Shown in pieces: positions 17,678 through 28,923 of a stretch of 64,000 bases of DNA. A program made the translations under genes and the position numbers. The stretch is from CAVQUE01 sp046290435 (GTDB lineage Bacteria; Actinomycetota; Acidimicrobiia; Acidimicrobiales; UBA8592), in contig JBKAGO010000070.1 of assembly GCA_046290435.1 (NCBI GenBank), forward strand, positions 1 to 64,000. Direction: 5' to 3'. Positions within the stretch are counted from its first letter, which is position 1. The number at the start of each line of letters is the position of its first letter. Under the pieces are notes generated by a model that saw only the letters and a list, made by a program, of their open reading frames with translations, made no database searches and was not told the origin of the DNA.

Positions 17678-18798
17678 GCTCGGTCCTCCGCCGACAGACG
17701 CTCACCGAACAGGCCGGTGGGCTTGAACAACAAGACGAAGATCAGCACCAGGAACGCAACGGCGTCCTTGAGCTGGGTGTGGCCGGTGACGCCCATCGGC
17801 TCGAGGATGACCTGCGGGGCCAGTGACTCCGAGCCCCCGAGCAGGAGGCCGCCGGCCATGGCGCCACCGAGGTTGCCGATGCCGCCGAGGACCGCGGCGG
17901 AGAACGCCTTGATCCCGGGCAGGAAGCCGGTGAACTCGGTGACCGAGCCGAACATGATGCCCCACAGGATGCCGGCGACACCCGCCATGGCGCCGCCGAC
18001 GGCGAAGGTGGTGACGATGGTGCGGTCGACGTCGATACCCATCAACGCGGCGATCTCCTTGTCTTCGGCCACGGCGCGCATGGCCTTGCCCGTCTTGGTG
18101 CGTTCGACGAGGTGCCAGAGCCCGGCCATGGCGATCGCGGCCACGACGAGTACGAGCAGCTTGTCACCCTCGATCCTGAACGGGCCCAACGAGATCGGGT
18201 CACGGAGCCAATCCGGCAGTCGCGGGTAGGACTTGGCGCCTGGGCCGAGCAGCACGGCCGAGGTGTTCTGGATGAAGAACGACACGCCGATCGACGTGAT
18301 GAGGGGGATGAGGCGGGGCGTGCCGCGTAGTGGACGGTAGGCGACCCGCTCCATGACCACTGCGGTGAGGGTCGAGCATGCCATCGAGACGAACACTCCG
18401 ACGAGGATGGCGAGAACGAAGTTGCTCTCCCAGACGCCGGCCTCGAAGAGCTTGTTCGAGGTGATCATCCCGGTCATGGCGCCGATCATGAACACTTCGC
18501 CGTGCGCGAAGTTGATGAATCCGAGCACGCCGTAGACCATCGAGTAGCCGAGGGCGATCAGGCCGTACATCGCTCCCTGGGAGAGGCCGGAGACGACCAG
18601 ACCCTGGAAGGCATCCCAGCGCAGACGGCTTGCGTCGGGATTGATCGCCTGGGCGAGCGGATTGCCCGGATCGATCTGCTGGAGAACGAAGGCCAGCAGA
18701 CCGAAGGCGACGAGCCCGGTGAGCAGGACTCGAAGAAGGGTCAAGAACCAGTCGACACCGGTTCTCGGTGCGGCCTTCTGCCGCATTGCGGTGGTCAC
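17674..18798 (-). CDS. livH: Branched-chain amino acid ABC importer permease LivH
   Basis: LivH is the other permease of the importer, 374 aa. It contains GLSQGAMYGLIALGYSMVYGVLGFINFAHGE, the hallmark LivH start region, and GKAMRAVAEDKEIAALMGID, the ATPase-coupling loop (each recognised in pieces). An N-terminal extension of about 70 residues holds one extra hydrophobic segment. I chose the GTG at 18798 because CGGGGGAAAA lies just upstream; an ATG at 18786 is possible. It is separated from livK by 118 bp containing a strong hairpin. Confidence 0.94.
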   Translation of the reverse strand: MTTAMRQKAAPRTGVDWFLTLLRVLLTGLVAFGLLAFVLQQIDPGNPLAQAINPDASRLRWDAFQGLVVSGLSQGAMYGLIALGYSMVYGVLGFINFAHGEVFMIGAMTGMITSNKLFEAGVWESNFVLAILVGVFVSMACSTLTAVVMERVAYRPLRGTPRLIPLITSIGVSFFIQNTSAVLLGPGAKSYPRLPDWLRDPISLGPFRIEGDKLLVLVVAAIAMAGLWHLVERTKTGKAMRAVAEDKEIAALMGIDVDRTIVTTFAVGGAMAGVAGILWGIMFGSVTEFTGFLPGIKAFSAAVLGGIGNLGGAMAGGLLLGGSESLAPQVILEPMGVTGHTQLKDAVAFLVLIFVLLFKPTGLFGERLSAEDRA

Positions 18799-18830
18799 GT
18801 TTTTCCCCCGGAGGCGTGGTGATGGATGAC

Positions 18831-18877
18831 CCACACGAGGTCCCCGCCCACCTCGGGCGGACGGGGACCACGTGTGG
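18831..18877 (-). promoter_or_regulatory. Hairpin between livK and livH (attenuator or processing site)
   Basis: The arms 18831-18846 and 18862-18877 pair over 16 bp with one mismatch, around a 15-nt loop. The structure sits in the 118-bp gap between the binding-protein gene and the permease gene. No T-tract follows it. Such elements commonly stabilise the upstream binding-protein mRNA or partly terminate transcription, so that binding protein exceeds permease. That role is inferred. Confidence 0.6.
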
Positions 18878-18916
18878 AGGACTCAGGTCTCGGTCTGTTT
18901 GCTCAGTACCGGGGGA

Positions 18917-20287
18917 TCACGGGGCGAACTCGAAGACGACCGTCTCCTTGGACGTCTCGATGTCGCCGGAGTCCTGGTGTTCGATGACGGTGATCTTCTG
19001 CGAACCGCAGTCGCCGAATTCGTCACAATTGATGGTGCCGATGAGGCCGCTGTAGCCGGTGATGCTGTTCAGGTACTCGCGAACGCCGGCCCGATCGATG
19101 ATCAGGTTGCCGTCGCCATCGACCGTGGAGGCGGCGGCGATGGCATCGAGGAGCATCGCAGTGGCGTCGTAGCTGTGACCCCAGAACGCGGCGGACGGGG
19201 GCTCGCCGTGGGCGGCTTCGTAGTCGGCGAGCACTTCCTCGGCGGTCTTGCCGGTCGACTGGTTGGTGTTGGTTCCGAACCGCAGGTCAGGGCCGGAGAA
19301 GTACATGCCCTCGGACTGGGGCAGCTCCAGGAAACCGTCGACCAGGAGGCCATCGGCTGCGAGCAGCTGGGTGTCCTCGAGCCCGGCGACGCCGGCAGCC
19401 TGATCGGCGATGAAGTCGCCGGCCGGCTGGAAGATGGGGAAGAACAGCGCTTGCGGCGAATTCGCGGCGACCTCGGTGAGGACCGGCACCATGTCGGTGT
19501 CTTCTTTGTTCACACCGGTGAAGCCGGCGTTCTCCCCGCCGAGAGCGGTGAATGCGTCCATGAACGCCTGGGCGAGACCCTGGGTGTAGGGATCGCCGTC
19601 GTGGATGGCGGCGGCGGAGGTCAGACCCAGCTCGTTGTAGACGAACTCGGCCATGGCAGCGCCCTGGAAGAGGTCGTTGTGTGCGGTGCGGTAGTAGCCG
19701 GGTCGGTAGCTCTCGTTGGCGTTGCCCTGGAGATCGGAGGTCAGCGCCGGCGAGGTGTTCGAACCCGAGATCATGACGAGACCGGCGTCGCTGATGAGCG
19801 GGGCGCCCGAGGCAGCGGCGCCGGAGCACGAGGTGCCGATCACGCCGACGACTTGTTCGTCGGCCACGATCTGCTGTGCGGCGGCTTGGCCGCCTTCGGC
19901 CGAGCAGAGATCGTCGAGGCCTTGACCCGAGGTGACCTCGAAGCCCTTGATGGGACCGTAGTCGGCGACGGCGGCTTCGACGGCCCGCTGGTTCGGGATG
20001 CCGAGGAAGGCCACGTCGCCCGAGATCGCATTCAGTGAACGGATCTGGATCTGGTCGCCGGGTTCGACCGTGACCGTGCCGAGGGAGCCATCGCCGAGAG
20101 CGCTCTGGTCGGCCATGTCATCTTCTGGCGCTGCCTCGTCTTCGGGTTCTTCGGCTGTGCCGTCGTCTCCCGATTCCTCGGCGCTGGTGTCCGTGGTCTC
20201 CTCCTCGTCATCGCCACATGCAGCGGCGATGAGCGAGAACGAGAGCAGCACGGCAAGCAACGTCATCAGCTTGCGTGAGAGCTTCAT
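18917..20287 (-). CDS. livK: Branched-chain amino acid ABC importer substrate-binding lipoprotein LivK-type
   Basis: This extracytoplasmic binding lipoprotein has 456 aa. The N-terminus has a KLSRK positive patch, a hydrophobic stretch and a lipobox ending AAAC, giving lipidated Cys24. About 50 residues of Asp/Glu-rich linker follow, then a Leu/Ile/Val-binding periplasmic domain (NAISGDVAFLG, VIGTSCSG, YDATAMLLDAI). GGAGGGGA lies 7 nt before the ATG at 20287, fixing the start. It heads livKHMGF. The ligand cannot be read from sequence: leucine-type amino acids, amides, urea and aromatic compounds all use this fold. Confidence 0.94.
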   Translation of the reverse strand: MKLSRKLMTLLAVLLSFSLIAAACGDDEEETTDTSAEESGDDGTAEEPEDEAAPEDDMADQSALGDGSLGTVTVEPGDQIQIRSLNAISGDVAFLGIPNQRAVEAAVADYGPIKGFEVTSGQGLDDLCSAEGGQAAAQQIVADEQVVGVIGTSCSGAAASGAPLISDAGLVMISGSNTSPALTSDLQGNANESYRPGYYRTAHNDLFQGAAMAEFVYNELGLTSAAAIHDGDPYTQGLAQAFMDAFTALGGENAGFTGVNKEDTDMVPVLTEVAANSPQALFFPIFQPAGDFIADQAAGVAGLEDTQLLAADGLLVDGFLELPQSEGMYFSGPDLRFGTNTNQSTGKTAEEVLADYEAAHGEPPSAAFWGHSYDATAMLLDAIAAASTVDGDGNLIIDRAGVREYLNSITGYSGLIGTINCDEFGDCGSQKITVIEHQDSGDIETSKETVVFEFAP

Positions 20288-20628
20288 GTTTGGGTCCCCT
20301 CCATATGGGATAGACGCGGTTGGTGGGATACGGCACCGCTGAACCGTGGGTCGGCGGGATGGCGGATCCCGATACGACCGGCGAAAGTCTCCCGAGCAAG
20401 GGATTCCCTCGTCTTGTACCAATCCCGCTCGCAGGCGGTGGGAATCGTCCAAACGTGCATCGTTTTCGGGTCGCGCGCGCGACGATGTGCGCCGATCGAC
20501 CACCCGACGGTTCCGAACCGGAGCCCGAATCGGCCATTGGATGCGGCGCGGCAGCACCGAGCGCCGGCGATGTCTGCGATGTGCTCGCCGGTCGCGTCCG
20601 CCTCGGGCGTGTCGTCGCAGCCTGCTGG
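20288..20628. other. 341-bp region without a gene upstream of livK
   Basis: This stretch lies between the livK start and the end of the AraC-type regulator, both on the minus strand. It should hold the livK promoter. Open frames cross it but show no family resemblance or ribosome binding site. I could not identify a convincing -10/-35 pair, operator or riboswitch by eye. Confidence 0.6.
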
Positions 20629-21414
20629 CTAGTCGTGCGCCGTGTCGTCGTCGCTCGCCCGGGTCGCAGCGCGGAACTGAGCCGGCGTCGCGTTCGTGAG
20701 GCGGGCGAACCGACGGGTCAGGTCGGGCTGGTCGTAGAACCCGCAGGCTGCTGCGATGTCGGCGATCGGCATGTCGGTCTCGGCGAGCAACCGGGTGGCC
20801 GCCTCGACTCGGACCCGCAGGACGTGCTGGGTGGCCGTCACCCCGAAGACGCGCTTCATCCGCCGTTCGAGCTGGGCTTCGCTGAAGCCTGCGACCGCAG
20901 TGAGGTCGCCGACCCGGATCGGTTCCGCATAGTGGGCCTGGACATGGCGGACGACCTCGCGCAAACCCTCCGCTCCGATGTCGGTGTCCGACGGTGCGAT
21001 GAGATCGCGACTGACCGAGACCAATCCCACGATCGGTCGGGGTTCCTTCTGGTCGCGGACGGGCAGCTTGGTGGTCAGGTACCAGCCGAGTTCGCCGTTG
21101 ACACGTCGAATCAGCTCGAGCTCGTCATAGAGCGGTTCCCCGGAGGCGAACACGTGGGCGTCCTGCTCATGGAACCGTTCGACCAGCTCGGGGATGAAGT
21201 GATCACGGGCGGTGGTGCCGATGACCTCGCCCTTGGACTGCTTGCCGGTCCGCCGGACGAACGCGGTGTTGACCGCGACGTACCGGCCGTCGGTGTCCTT
21301 GGCGCAGAAGATGACGTTGATGAGGGTCTCGAACAGTCCGATCAGCTCGGGCTGACAAGCGAACAAACCATCCGATGGTGCGTTGTGCGGAATACCCACC
21401 ATGGTGGGGCGCAT
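20629..21414 (-). CDS. PAS-domain AraC-family transcriptional regulator
   Basis: This 261-aa regulator has an N-terminal PAS-type sensor (about residues 25-140; INVIFCAKDTDGRYVAVN and GEPLYDELELI resemble PAS_4). The C-terminal double helix-turn-helix of the AraC family includes VGDLTAVAGFSEAQLERRMKR and IADIAAACGFYDQPDLTRRF. The start may be the ATG at 21414 or at 21402; neither has a good ribosome binding site. It is divergent from putA with about 40 bp between starts, so the shared promoter makes it the likely regulator of putA. Whether it also controls liv is open. The PAS ligand is unknown. Confidence 0.88.
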   Translation of the reverse strand: MRPTMVGIPHNAPSDGLFACQPELIGLFETLINVIFCAKDTDGRYVAVNTAFVRRTGKQSKGEVIGTTARDHFIPELVERFHEQDAHVFASGEPLYDELELIRRVNGELGWYLTTKLPVRDQKEPRPIVGLVSVSRDLIAPSDTDIGAEGLREVVRHVQAHYAEPIRVGDLTAVAGFSEAQLERRMKRVFGVTATQHVLRVRVEAATRLLAETDMPIADIAAACGFYDQPDLTRRFARLTNATPAQFRAATRASDDDTAHD

Positions 21415-21454
21415 CGTACAAGACCGCTGCGTCGTGGTTGCCCAGGCTGGGGTG

Positions 21455-24400
21455 ATGGCCGCACCATCGTTCTCCCACATGGATTCCTCGGGTCCGAGCC
21501 GCGACGTCGCCGATGCCGACGCGCTCGTCGCCGATGCCGTCGAGCTGGTCGACCACTGGTTGCGCCGGGCCGAGGAACTCGAGACTCGCCGAGCGCGCCG
21601 CACGCTGCGCCGGCTCGAAGGTGTCGTCGTCGACGACGCCGGTGTCGACTTCGTGATGGCGTTCATCGATCGGGTCGCCCGACCCGACGACGACCGGATC
21701 GCAGCCGACCAACTGGGGGCGCTCGTCGGATCGACCCGGCGGCTTCCCGACTTCCTCAACCCCGTCGATCGATTGCTGCTCCGGATCGGGTCGCGTCTGG
21801 CGCCTGCGCTGCCGTGGTTGGTGATGCCGCTTGCACGACGTCGGATGCGGGGAATCGTCGGCCATCTGGTGGCCCCTGCCGAGGCCGCCGGCCTGGCCGG
21901 CCACCTCGCTGGTCAGCGTGACCAGGGCTGGGCTTCGAACGTGAACCTGCTGGGTGAGGCCGTGCTCGGCGAAACCGAGGCTCAGAACCGAGCGGCGGCG
22001 CTGCGGGGCCTGCTCACGCAGCCCGATGTCGACTACGTCTCGGTCAAGCTCAGCAGCATCGTCGCGCAACTCAACCCGTGGGCGCACGCCGCCTCGGTCG
22101 ACGCCGTGTCCGAGCGCCTCGCCGAGCTCATCGACACGGCCGAGTCGGTGACCCCGCGGACCTTCGTGAACGTCGACATGGAGGAGTACCACGATCTCGA
22201 GTTGACCCTCGACGCTTTCGAGCGTGTGCTCGACACGCCCGAGCGCAGCCAGGTGTCCGCCGGGATCGTCTTGCAGGCGTACCTGCCCGACGCCCTGCCC
22301 GCGCTCCAGCGGATCTCGGCCTTGGCCCACCGACGGGCCGAGAGCGGCGGCGGCGAGATCAAGGTTCGCCTCGTGAAGGGCGCCAACCTGGCGATGGAGC
22401 GGGTCGACGCGGCGATGCACGGCTGGACCCAGGCGCCCTACGACACGAAGGCGGAGACCGACGCCAACTTCGTGCGCTGCCTCGACTGGGTCATGACCAC
22501 CGACAACCTGGCTGGTCTCCGCCTCGGTGTGGCCAGTCACAACCTCTTCCACGTGGCATGGGCGGGACTGCTCGCCGAGCAGCGACAGGTCACGGACCGG
22601 GTCCAGTTCGAGATGCTGCAGGGCATGGCCGAGGCGCATGCAGCGGCGGTGGCCGAATCGACCATCGCCGGTCACCGCCCCTTGCTCTACACGCCTGCGG
22701 TGGACCCGGCCGACTTCGACGTTGCGATCGGCTATCTCTTCCGGCGCCTCGAAGAGACCGCAGCGCCGGACAACTTCCTCCGCTCCCTGTTCGACCTCGC
22801 CCCCGGCTCCGGTGTCTTCGCCGCCGAGGCGGCTCGCTTCACGGCGTCGGTCACCGACCGCGATCGGCCCGCCATCGGTGCCCGCCGCGACCAGGACCGC
22901 AGCGTCGCTCCGACCCGGGCCTTCGCTCCGGGAGAGCCCTTTCGCAACGAGCCGGAGACCGACCCGACGCTGCCCGCCAACCGGCGGTGGCTCGCTGCTG
23001 TCGCGTCGACGCCGCCGCATCGGCTCGAAGCCGACCCGATCACCGAGCCCGCGGACGTCGACCGTCTGGCCGAGGGCGCACGCGAGGCAAAGCGCCGGTG
23101 GTGGAAGCTGCCGGCCGACGTGCGACGCGAACACTTGCACCGGGTCGGCGACGAGCTCGCCGCCCGCCGCGCAGAACTCATGGCGACCATGGCCGACGAG
23201 TGCGGCAAGACCATCGCCGAGGCCGACGTCGAGCTGTGTGAGGCCATCGACTTCGCCCGGTACTACGGCGAGCGGACGGTCGAGCTCGAGCGGCCGGGCA
23301 TGGCGTTCGAACCATTCGGGCTGGTATCGGTGATCCCCCCCTGGAACTTCCCGGTCGCGATTCCGGCCGGGGGAGTGCTCGCCTCTCTCGCCGCCGGCAA
23401 CGGTGTGCTCTTCAAGCCGGCTCCGGAAGCGGTGCGCTGTGCCGAACTGATCCACGACGCAGTGACGGCCGCAGGATTGCCCGAAGGGCTCGTCGCCTTC
23501 GTGCCGGCGGGCGACGGTGATGCCGGACGGCGCGCTGTCGAACTGGGCGACGCCGTGATCCTCACCGGCTCCACGGAGACCGCCGACCTGTTCCGCTCGT
23601 GGAATCCCTCGATGCGACTCTTCGCCGAGACCTCGGGCAAGAACGCCCTCATCGTCACCCCGCGCGCCGACATCGACCTCGCCGTCGAGGATCTGGTGCG
23701 GTCGGCGTTCGGTCATGCCGGGCAGAAGTGTTCCGCGGCGAGCCTGGCGATCCTGGTCGGCAGCCTCGCCGATTCGCCACGGTTCCGTCGTCAGCTGATC
23801 GACGCGGTCGAGACGCTCGAGGTGCGTCCGGCAGAGGACCCCGAGGCAACGGTCGGGCCGTTGATCGGCCCGCCGAACGAGCGGCTGATGCGAGCGTTCG
23901 GCGAACTGGACCCCGGCGAGTCGTGGCTCGTCGAGCCGCGACTTCTCGACCCCGAGCGCCACCTGTGGCAACCCGGGTTGCGGCTCGGGGTGCGTCCCGG
24001 CTCCTGGTTCCACCGAACCGAGTGCTTCGGTCCGGTGCTGGGGCTCATCCACGCCGAGACGCTCGACGACGCGATCGCCATCCAGAACGACAGCGCCTTC
24101 GGCCTCACCGGCGGCATCCACTCGCTCGATCCCGAAGAGATCGACCAGTGGGTCGAAGCCGTCGAGGTCGGCAATGCGTACGTGAACCGTGCGATCACCG
24201 GTGCGATCGTGCAGCGGCAGCCGTTCGGCGGTTGGAAGCGGTCATCGGTCGGTCCCGGCGCCAAGGCCGGCGGCCCCAACTACGTCGCCCAGTTGGGCAC
24301 GTGGCGGCCCCTCGTCGCGCCCGCCGTCGCTGCGGCCGACTACGAGGCGGTGTGGGCGGATCACTTCGCCGCCGAACACGATCCGACGGACCTGGCGTGC

Positions 24401-24781
24401 GAAGCGAACATCTTCCGCTATCGCCCCCTGGCTCGGCTGTGCGTGCGCCATGGTCCCGACACCGAACCCGCCGAACTCGACCTCGTGCGTCGGGCAGCTG
24501 CGACAGCGGGCGTCACGATCATCGAGAGTGATGCCTCGGTGGAGACCGGCGCCGAACTCGCCGCCCGACTGGCGGGCCTCGAGGTCGAACGGATCCGGCT
24601 GGTCGGTGTCGCCGCCGATGCTGCGCTGCTCGCTGCGGCGGCGGCCGTGGGCGTCCACGTCGCAGACGCGCCGGTCGTGCCCTCCGGCCGGATCGAACTG
24701 CTCCACTACGTGCGCGAACAGGCGGTCAGCATCACCCGTCACCGGTTCGGGAACCTGGTGCCGGACCACCGGCATCGGTGA
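21455..24781 (+). CDS. putA: Bifunctional proline dehydrogenase / L-glutamate-gamma-semialdehyde dehydrogenase PutA
   Basis: PutA oxidises proline to glutamate in two steps, passing electrons to FAD/quinone and NAD. The 1108-aa protein has an N-terminal proline dehydrogenase barrel (about 60-450; VNLLGEAVLGE, RLVKGANLAMERV, VQFEMLQGMAE). An aldehyde dehydrogenase domain follows (about 500-960) with PPWNFPVAIPAG, catalytic E725 in ETSGKN and Cys759 in GQKCSAA. A C-terminal tail of about 150 residues has weak ALDH-like features. No N-terminal ribbon-helix-helix is present, so it is not a self-repressing PutA; the divergent AraC gene probably regulates it. The start is the ATG at 21455 (or the preceding GTG). 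Confidence 0.97.
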   Translation: MAAPSFSHMDSSGPSRDVADADALVADAVELVDHWLRRAEELETRRARRTLRRLEGVVVDDAGVDFVMAFIDRVARPDDDRIAADQLGALVGSTRRLPDFLNPVDRLLLRIGSRLAPALPWLVMPLARRRMRGIVGHLVAPAEAAGLAGHLAGQRDQGWASNVNLLGEAVLGETEAQNRAAALRGLLTQPDVDYVSVKLSSIVAQLNPWAHAASVDAVSERLAELIDTAESVTPRTFVNVDMEEYHDLELTLDAFERVLDTPERSQVSAGIVLQAYLPDALPALQRISALAHRRAESGGGEIKVRLVKGANLAMERVDAAMHGWTQAPYDTKAETDANFVRCLDWVMTTDNLAGLRLGVASHNLFHVAWAGLLAEQRQVTDRVQFEMLQGMAEAHAAAVAESTIAGHRPLLYTPAVDPADFDVAIGYLFRRLEETAAPDNFLRSLFDLAPGSGVFAAEAARFTASVTDRDRPAIGARRDQDRSVAPTRAFAPGEPFRNEPETDPTLPANRRWLAAVASTPPHRLEADPITEPADVDRLAEGAREAKRRWWKLPADVRREHLHRVGDELAARRAELMATMADECGKTIAEADVELCEAIDFARYYGERTVELERPGMAFEPFGLVSVIPPWNFPVAIPAGGVLASLAAGNGVLFKPAPEAVRCAELIHDAVTAAGLPEGLVAFVPAGDGDAGRRAVELGDAVILTGSTETADLFRSWNPSMRLFAETSGKNALIVTPRADIDLAVEDLVRSAFGHAGQKCSAASLAILVGSLADSPRFRRQLIDAVETLEVRPAEDPEATVGPLIGPPNERLMRAFGELDPGESWLVEPRLLDPERHLWQPGLRLGVRPGSWFHRTECFGPVLGLIHAETLDDAIAIQNDSAFGLTGGIHSLDPEEIDQWVEAVEVGNAYVNRAITGAIVQRQPFGGWKRSSVGPGAKAGGPNYVAQLGTWRPLVAPAVAAADYEAVWADHFAAEHDPTDLACEANIFRYRPLARLCVRHGPDTEPAELDLVRRAAATAGVTIIESDASVETGAELAARLAGLEVERIRLVGVAADAALLAAAAAVGVHVADAPVVPSGRIELLHYVREQAVSITRHRFGNLVPDHRHR

Positions 24782-24905
24782 TGGTGACCGAGATGGCGGT
24801 CGCAGCCACGGCGACCGGCGATCGGCCCGTGGCTCGCTCGCATCGCGCCCGACGAGTGTGAGACATTGGTGTCCCACATCTCGCACGTACTCGGGGGAGT
24901 CGACC

Positions 24906-26093
24906 ATGAGCCGAGAACAGTTGGTCTCCATTGCACGTCGTGGGGTCGCCCACGTCGAGAACGGCACCCAGGACCAGGCACCCGGCGTGCACGAGGTCCC
25001 CGTCACCAACTACTTCGACGCCGATCGCTGGCAGCTCGAGATGGACCGCGTGTTCCGCCGTCTCCCGTTGGTGCTGGGCGTGTCCTCGGAGCTCCGCGAG
25101 CCGTACTCGTATCAGGCAATCGAGGTCGCCGGCATGCCGGTCCTCATCACCCGCGGCGACGACGGCCGGATCCGGGCCTTCGTCAACATGTGCAGCCACC
25201 GCGGCGCCATCGTGACCGAGGACGGCGTCGGCACCGCCCGGCGCCACACCTGCCCGTACCACGCATGGAGCTACGACGTCACCGGCGCCCTCGTCGGCGT
25301 CCTCGATGCCGACGACTTCGGCGACATCGACCGCTCGTGCCTCGGCCTCACGGCGCTACCCGCCGCCGAGCGCGCCGGACTGATCTGGGTCACGCTGTCC
25401 ACCGAGCCCGCCATCGACATCGACACGTTCCTCTGCGGCTACGACGAGATGCTCACCCACCTGGGGTTCGAGAACTGCCACGTGGTCGGGCGTCAGTGGC
25501 TCGACGGGCCCAACTGGAAGGTCGCCTACGACGGCTACCTCGACTACTACCACCTGCCGATCCTGCATCGGGAGTCCTTCGGCCCCGACATGTCCACCAA
25601 GGCGCTCTACGACGCCTGGGGCCCCCATCAGCGCGTCACCGCACCGGACCGCCACTTCGAGCCGCTGGTCGGGCGCGATCCCGACCAATGGGCCATGTCC
25701 GAGCTCATCGGCGGCGTGTGGACGATCTTCCCGCACGTGTCGATCGCCTCGTTCGACGCCGCGGGCAAGGTCTACATGGTGTCCCAGCTCTTCCCCGGCG
25801 ACACACCCGACACGTCACGGACCCTGCAGACGTTCCTCCACACCGTCGAGCCCGACGACGCAATCCGTGAGGCCGTGGCCGAGCGCATGGCGTTCAACTA
25901 CGGCGTCGTCAACGACGAGGACTACTACACCGGCAAGCGCATCCAGCGAGCGCTGCGCACCGGAGCGAAGAAGGTCAACATGTTCGGCCGCAACGAGGGC
26001 GGCGGCCAGCGGTTCCACACATTCCTCGACGAGGTCCTCGCCACCGACGACGCGGACCTGCCGGCACTGTTCAAGGCAGCGCCGCGCCCCTGA
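24906..26093 (+). CDS. Rieske non-heme iron oxygenase, alpha subunit-like
   Basis: This 395-aa oxygenase has a Rieske [2Fe-2S] domain with CSHRG (C96, H98) and CPYHAW (C116, H119), then a catalytic domain with mononuclear-iron ligands in LDYYHLPILH (H216, H221). GGGGAG precedes the ATG at 24906. It starts 124 bp after putA on the same strand. No beta subunit, ferredoxin or reductase is adjacent, so partners must be encoded elsewhere. Aromatic-ring hydroxylation and N-demethylation of quaternary amines such as proline betaine are both possible for this fold. A strong hairpin follows. Confidence 0.94.
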   Translation: MSREQLVSIARRGVAHVENGTQDQAPGVHEVPVTNYFDADRWQLEMDRVFRRLPLVLGVSSELREPYSYQAIEVAGMPVLITRGDDGRIRAFVNMCSHRGAIVTEDGVGTARRHTCPYHAWSYDVTGALVGVLDADDFGDIDRSCLGLTALPAAERAGLIWVTLSTEPAIDIDTFLCGYDEMLTHLGFENCHVVGRQWLDGPNWKVAYDGYLDYYHLPILHRESFGPDMSTKALYDAWGPHQRVTAPDRHFEPLVGRDPDQWAMSELIGGVWTIFPHVSIASFDAAGKVYMVSQLFPGDTPDTSRTLQTFLHTVEPDDAIREAVAERMAFNYGVVNDEDYYTGKRIQRALRTGAKKVNMFGRNEGGGQRFHTFLDEVLATDDADLPALFKAAPRP

Positions 26094-26114
26094 GGCCCGT
26101 GCCCGGACGCGCAA

Positions 26115-26140
26115 CTGCCCGGAGCCGGGGCTCCGGGCAG
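26115..26140. terminator. Intrinsic terminator between convergent genes
   Basis: A near-perfect 26-nt palindrome with 12-bp GC-rich arms (CTGCCCGGAGCC and complement) lies between the stops of the Rieske oxygenase gene (plus) and sdhB (minus). There is no T-tract, as is common in high-GC actinobacteria. It could act in both directions. Confidence 0.7.
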
Positions 26141-26162
26141 AACGGTCGGGGTCTCGGTCGGC

Positions 26163-26933
26163 TCAGCGCTGGCCGAGCAGCTTGCGGTTCTTGACCTTCG
26201 ACTTCATGTAGTCACGGTTTGTGTAGGCGATGAAGTCCAAGGGGATCTCCTTGGGGCACGCCTCGCTGCATTCGCCGTGGTTGGTGCAGGACCCGAAGAA
26301 CTGCTCCATGGTCTCGACCATGGCCTCGGTGCGCTTCCAACGCTCGGCCTGGCCCTGGGGCAGCAGGTTCATGTGCTGGATCTTCGCAGAGGTGAACAGC
26401 TGGGCCGCAGAGTTCGGGCAGGCCGCCACGCACGCCCCGCAACCGATGCACGCCGCCGCGTCGAACGCCGTGTCGGCCGCGTCCTTCGGGATCGGGATGA
26501 GGTTGGCGTCGGGCGCCGATCCGGTGGCAACGGTGATGTAGCCGCCGGCCTCGATGATCCGGTCGAATGGCGACCGATCCACCACGAGGTCCTTGATGAT
26601 CGGGAACGCCTCGGCGAGCCACGGCTCGACGACGATCGTGTCGCCGTTGTTGAACTTCCGCATGTGGAGCTGGCAGGTCGCCGTGGCCTTCTCGGGACCG
26701 TGCGCCTTGCCGTTGATCATGCACCCGCAGGTACCGCAGATGCCTTCCCGGCAATCGCTGGCGATCTCGACGGGCTCCTTGCCCTCGTTGATCAGCCGCT
26801 CGTTGAGCACATCGAACATCTCGAGGAACGACATGTCGGTGCTGACCGCCGGCATCTCGTAGGTCTCGAAGCGCCCTTCGGCGTCGGGGCCGGGCTGACG
26901 CCAGACCTTGAGCGTGAGATCGATCGTTTCCAT
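26163..26933 (-). CDS. sdhB: Succinate dehydrogenase iron-sulfur subunit
   Basis: SdhB relays electrons from the flavoprotein to quinone. It has 256 aa with the three expected clusters: CREGICGTCGC...C for [2Fe-2S], CIGCGACVAACP for [4Fe-4S] and CTNHGECSEACP for [3Fe-4S]. GAGGA lies upstream of the ATG at 26933. It is the last gene of sdhCAB. Size and order match mycobacterial Sdh1 (Rv0249c-Rv0247c), a menaquinone-linked complex. Confidence 0.96.
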   Translation of the reverse strand: METIDLTLKVWRQPGPDAEGRFETYEMPAVSTDMSFLEMFDVLNERLINEGKEPVEIASDCREGICGTCGCMINGKAHGPEKATATCQLHMRKFNNGDTIVVEPWLAEAFPIIKDLVVDRSPFDRIIEAGGYITVATGSAPDANLIPIPKDAADTAFDAAACIGCGACVAACPNSAAQLFTSAKIQHMNLLPQGQAERWKRTEAMVETMEQFFGSCTNHGECSEACPKEIPLDFIAYTNRDYMKSKVKNRKLLGQR

Positions 26934-27000
26934 CAGTGCTTCCTCGGGTTCGAGCCGGTCACGGGGTCGGCAGGGCTGCCGGTCACTCTTTGCTGCACGA

Positions 27001-28919
<1,919 letters not shown>

Positions 28920-28923
<4 letters not shown>

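Noticed and set aside
24782..24905. A gene between putA and the Rieske oxygenase
   Set aside because: Only 124 bp; frames here are continuations of neighbouring shadows.
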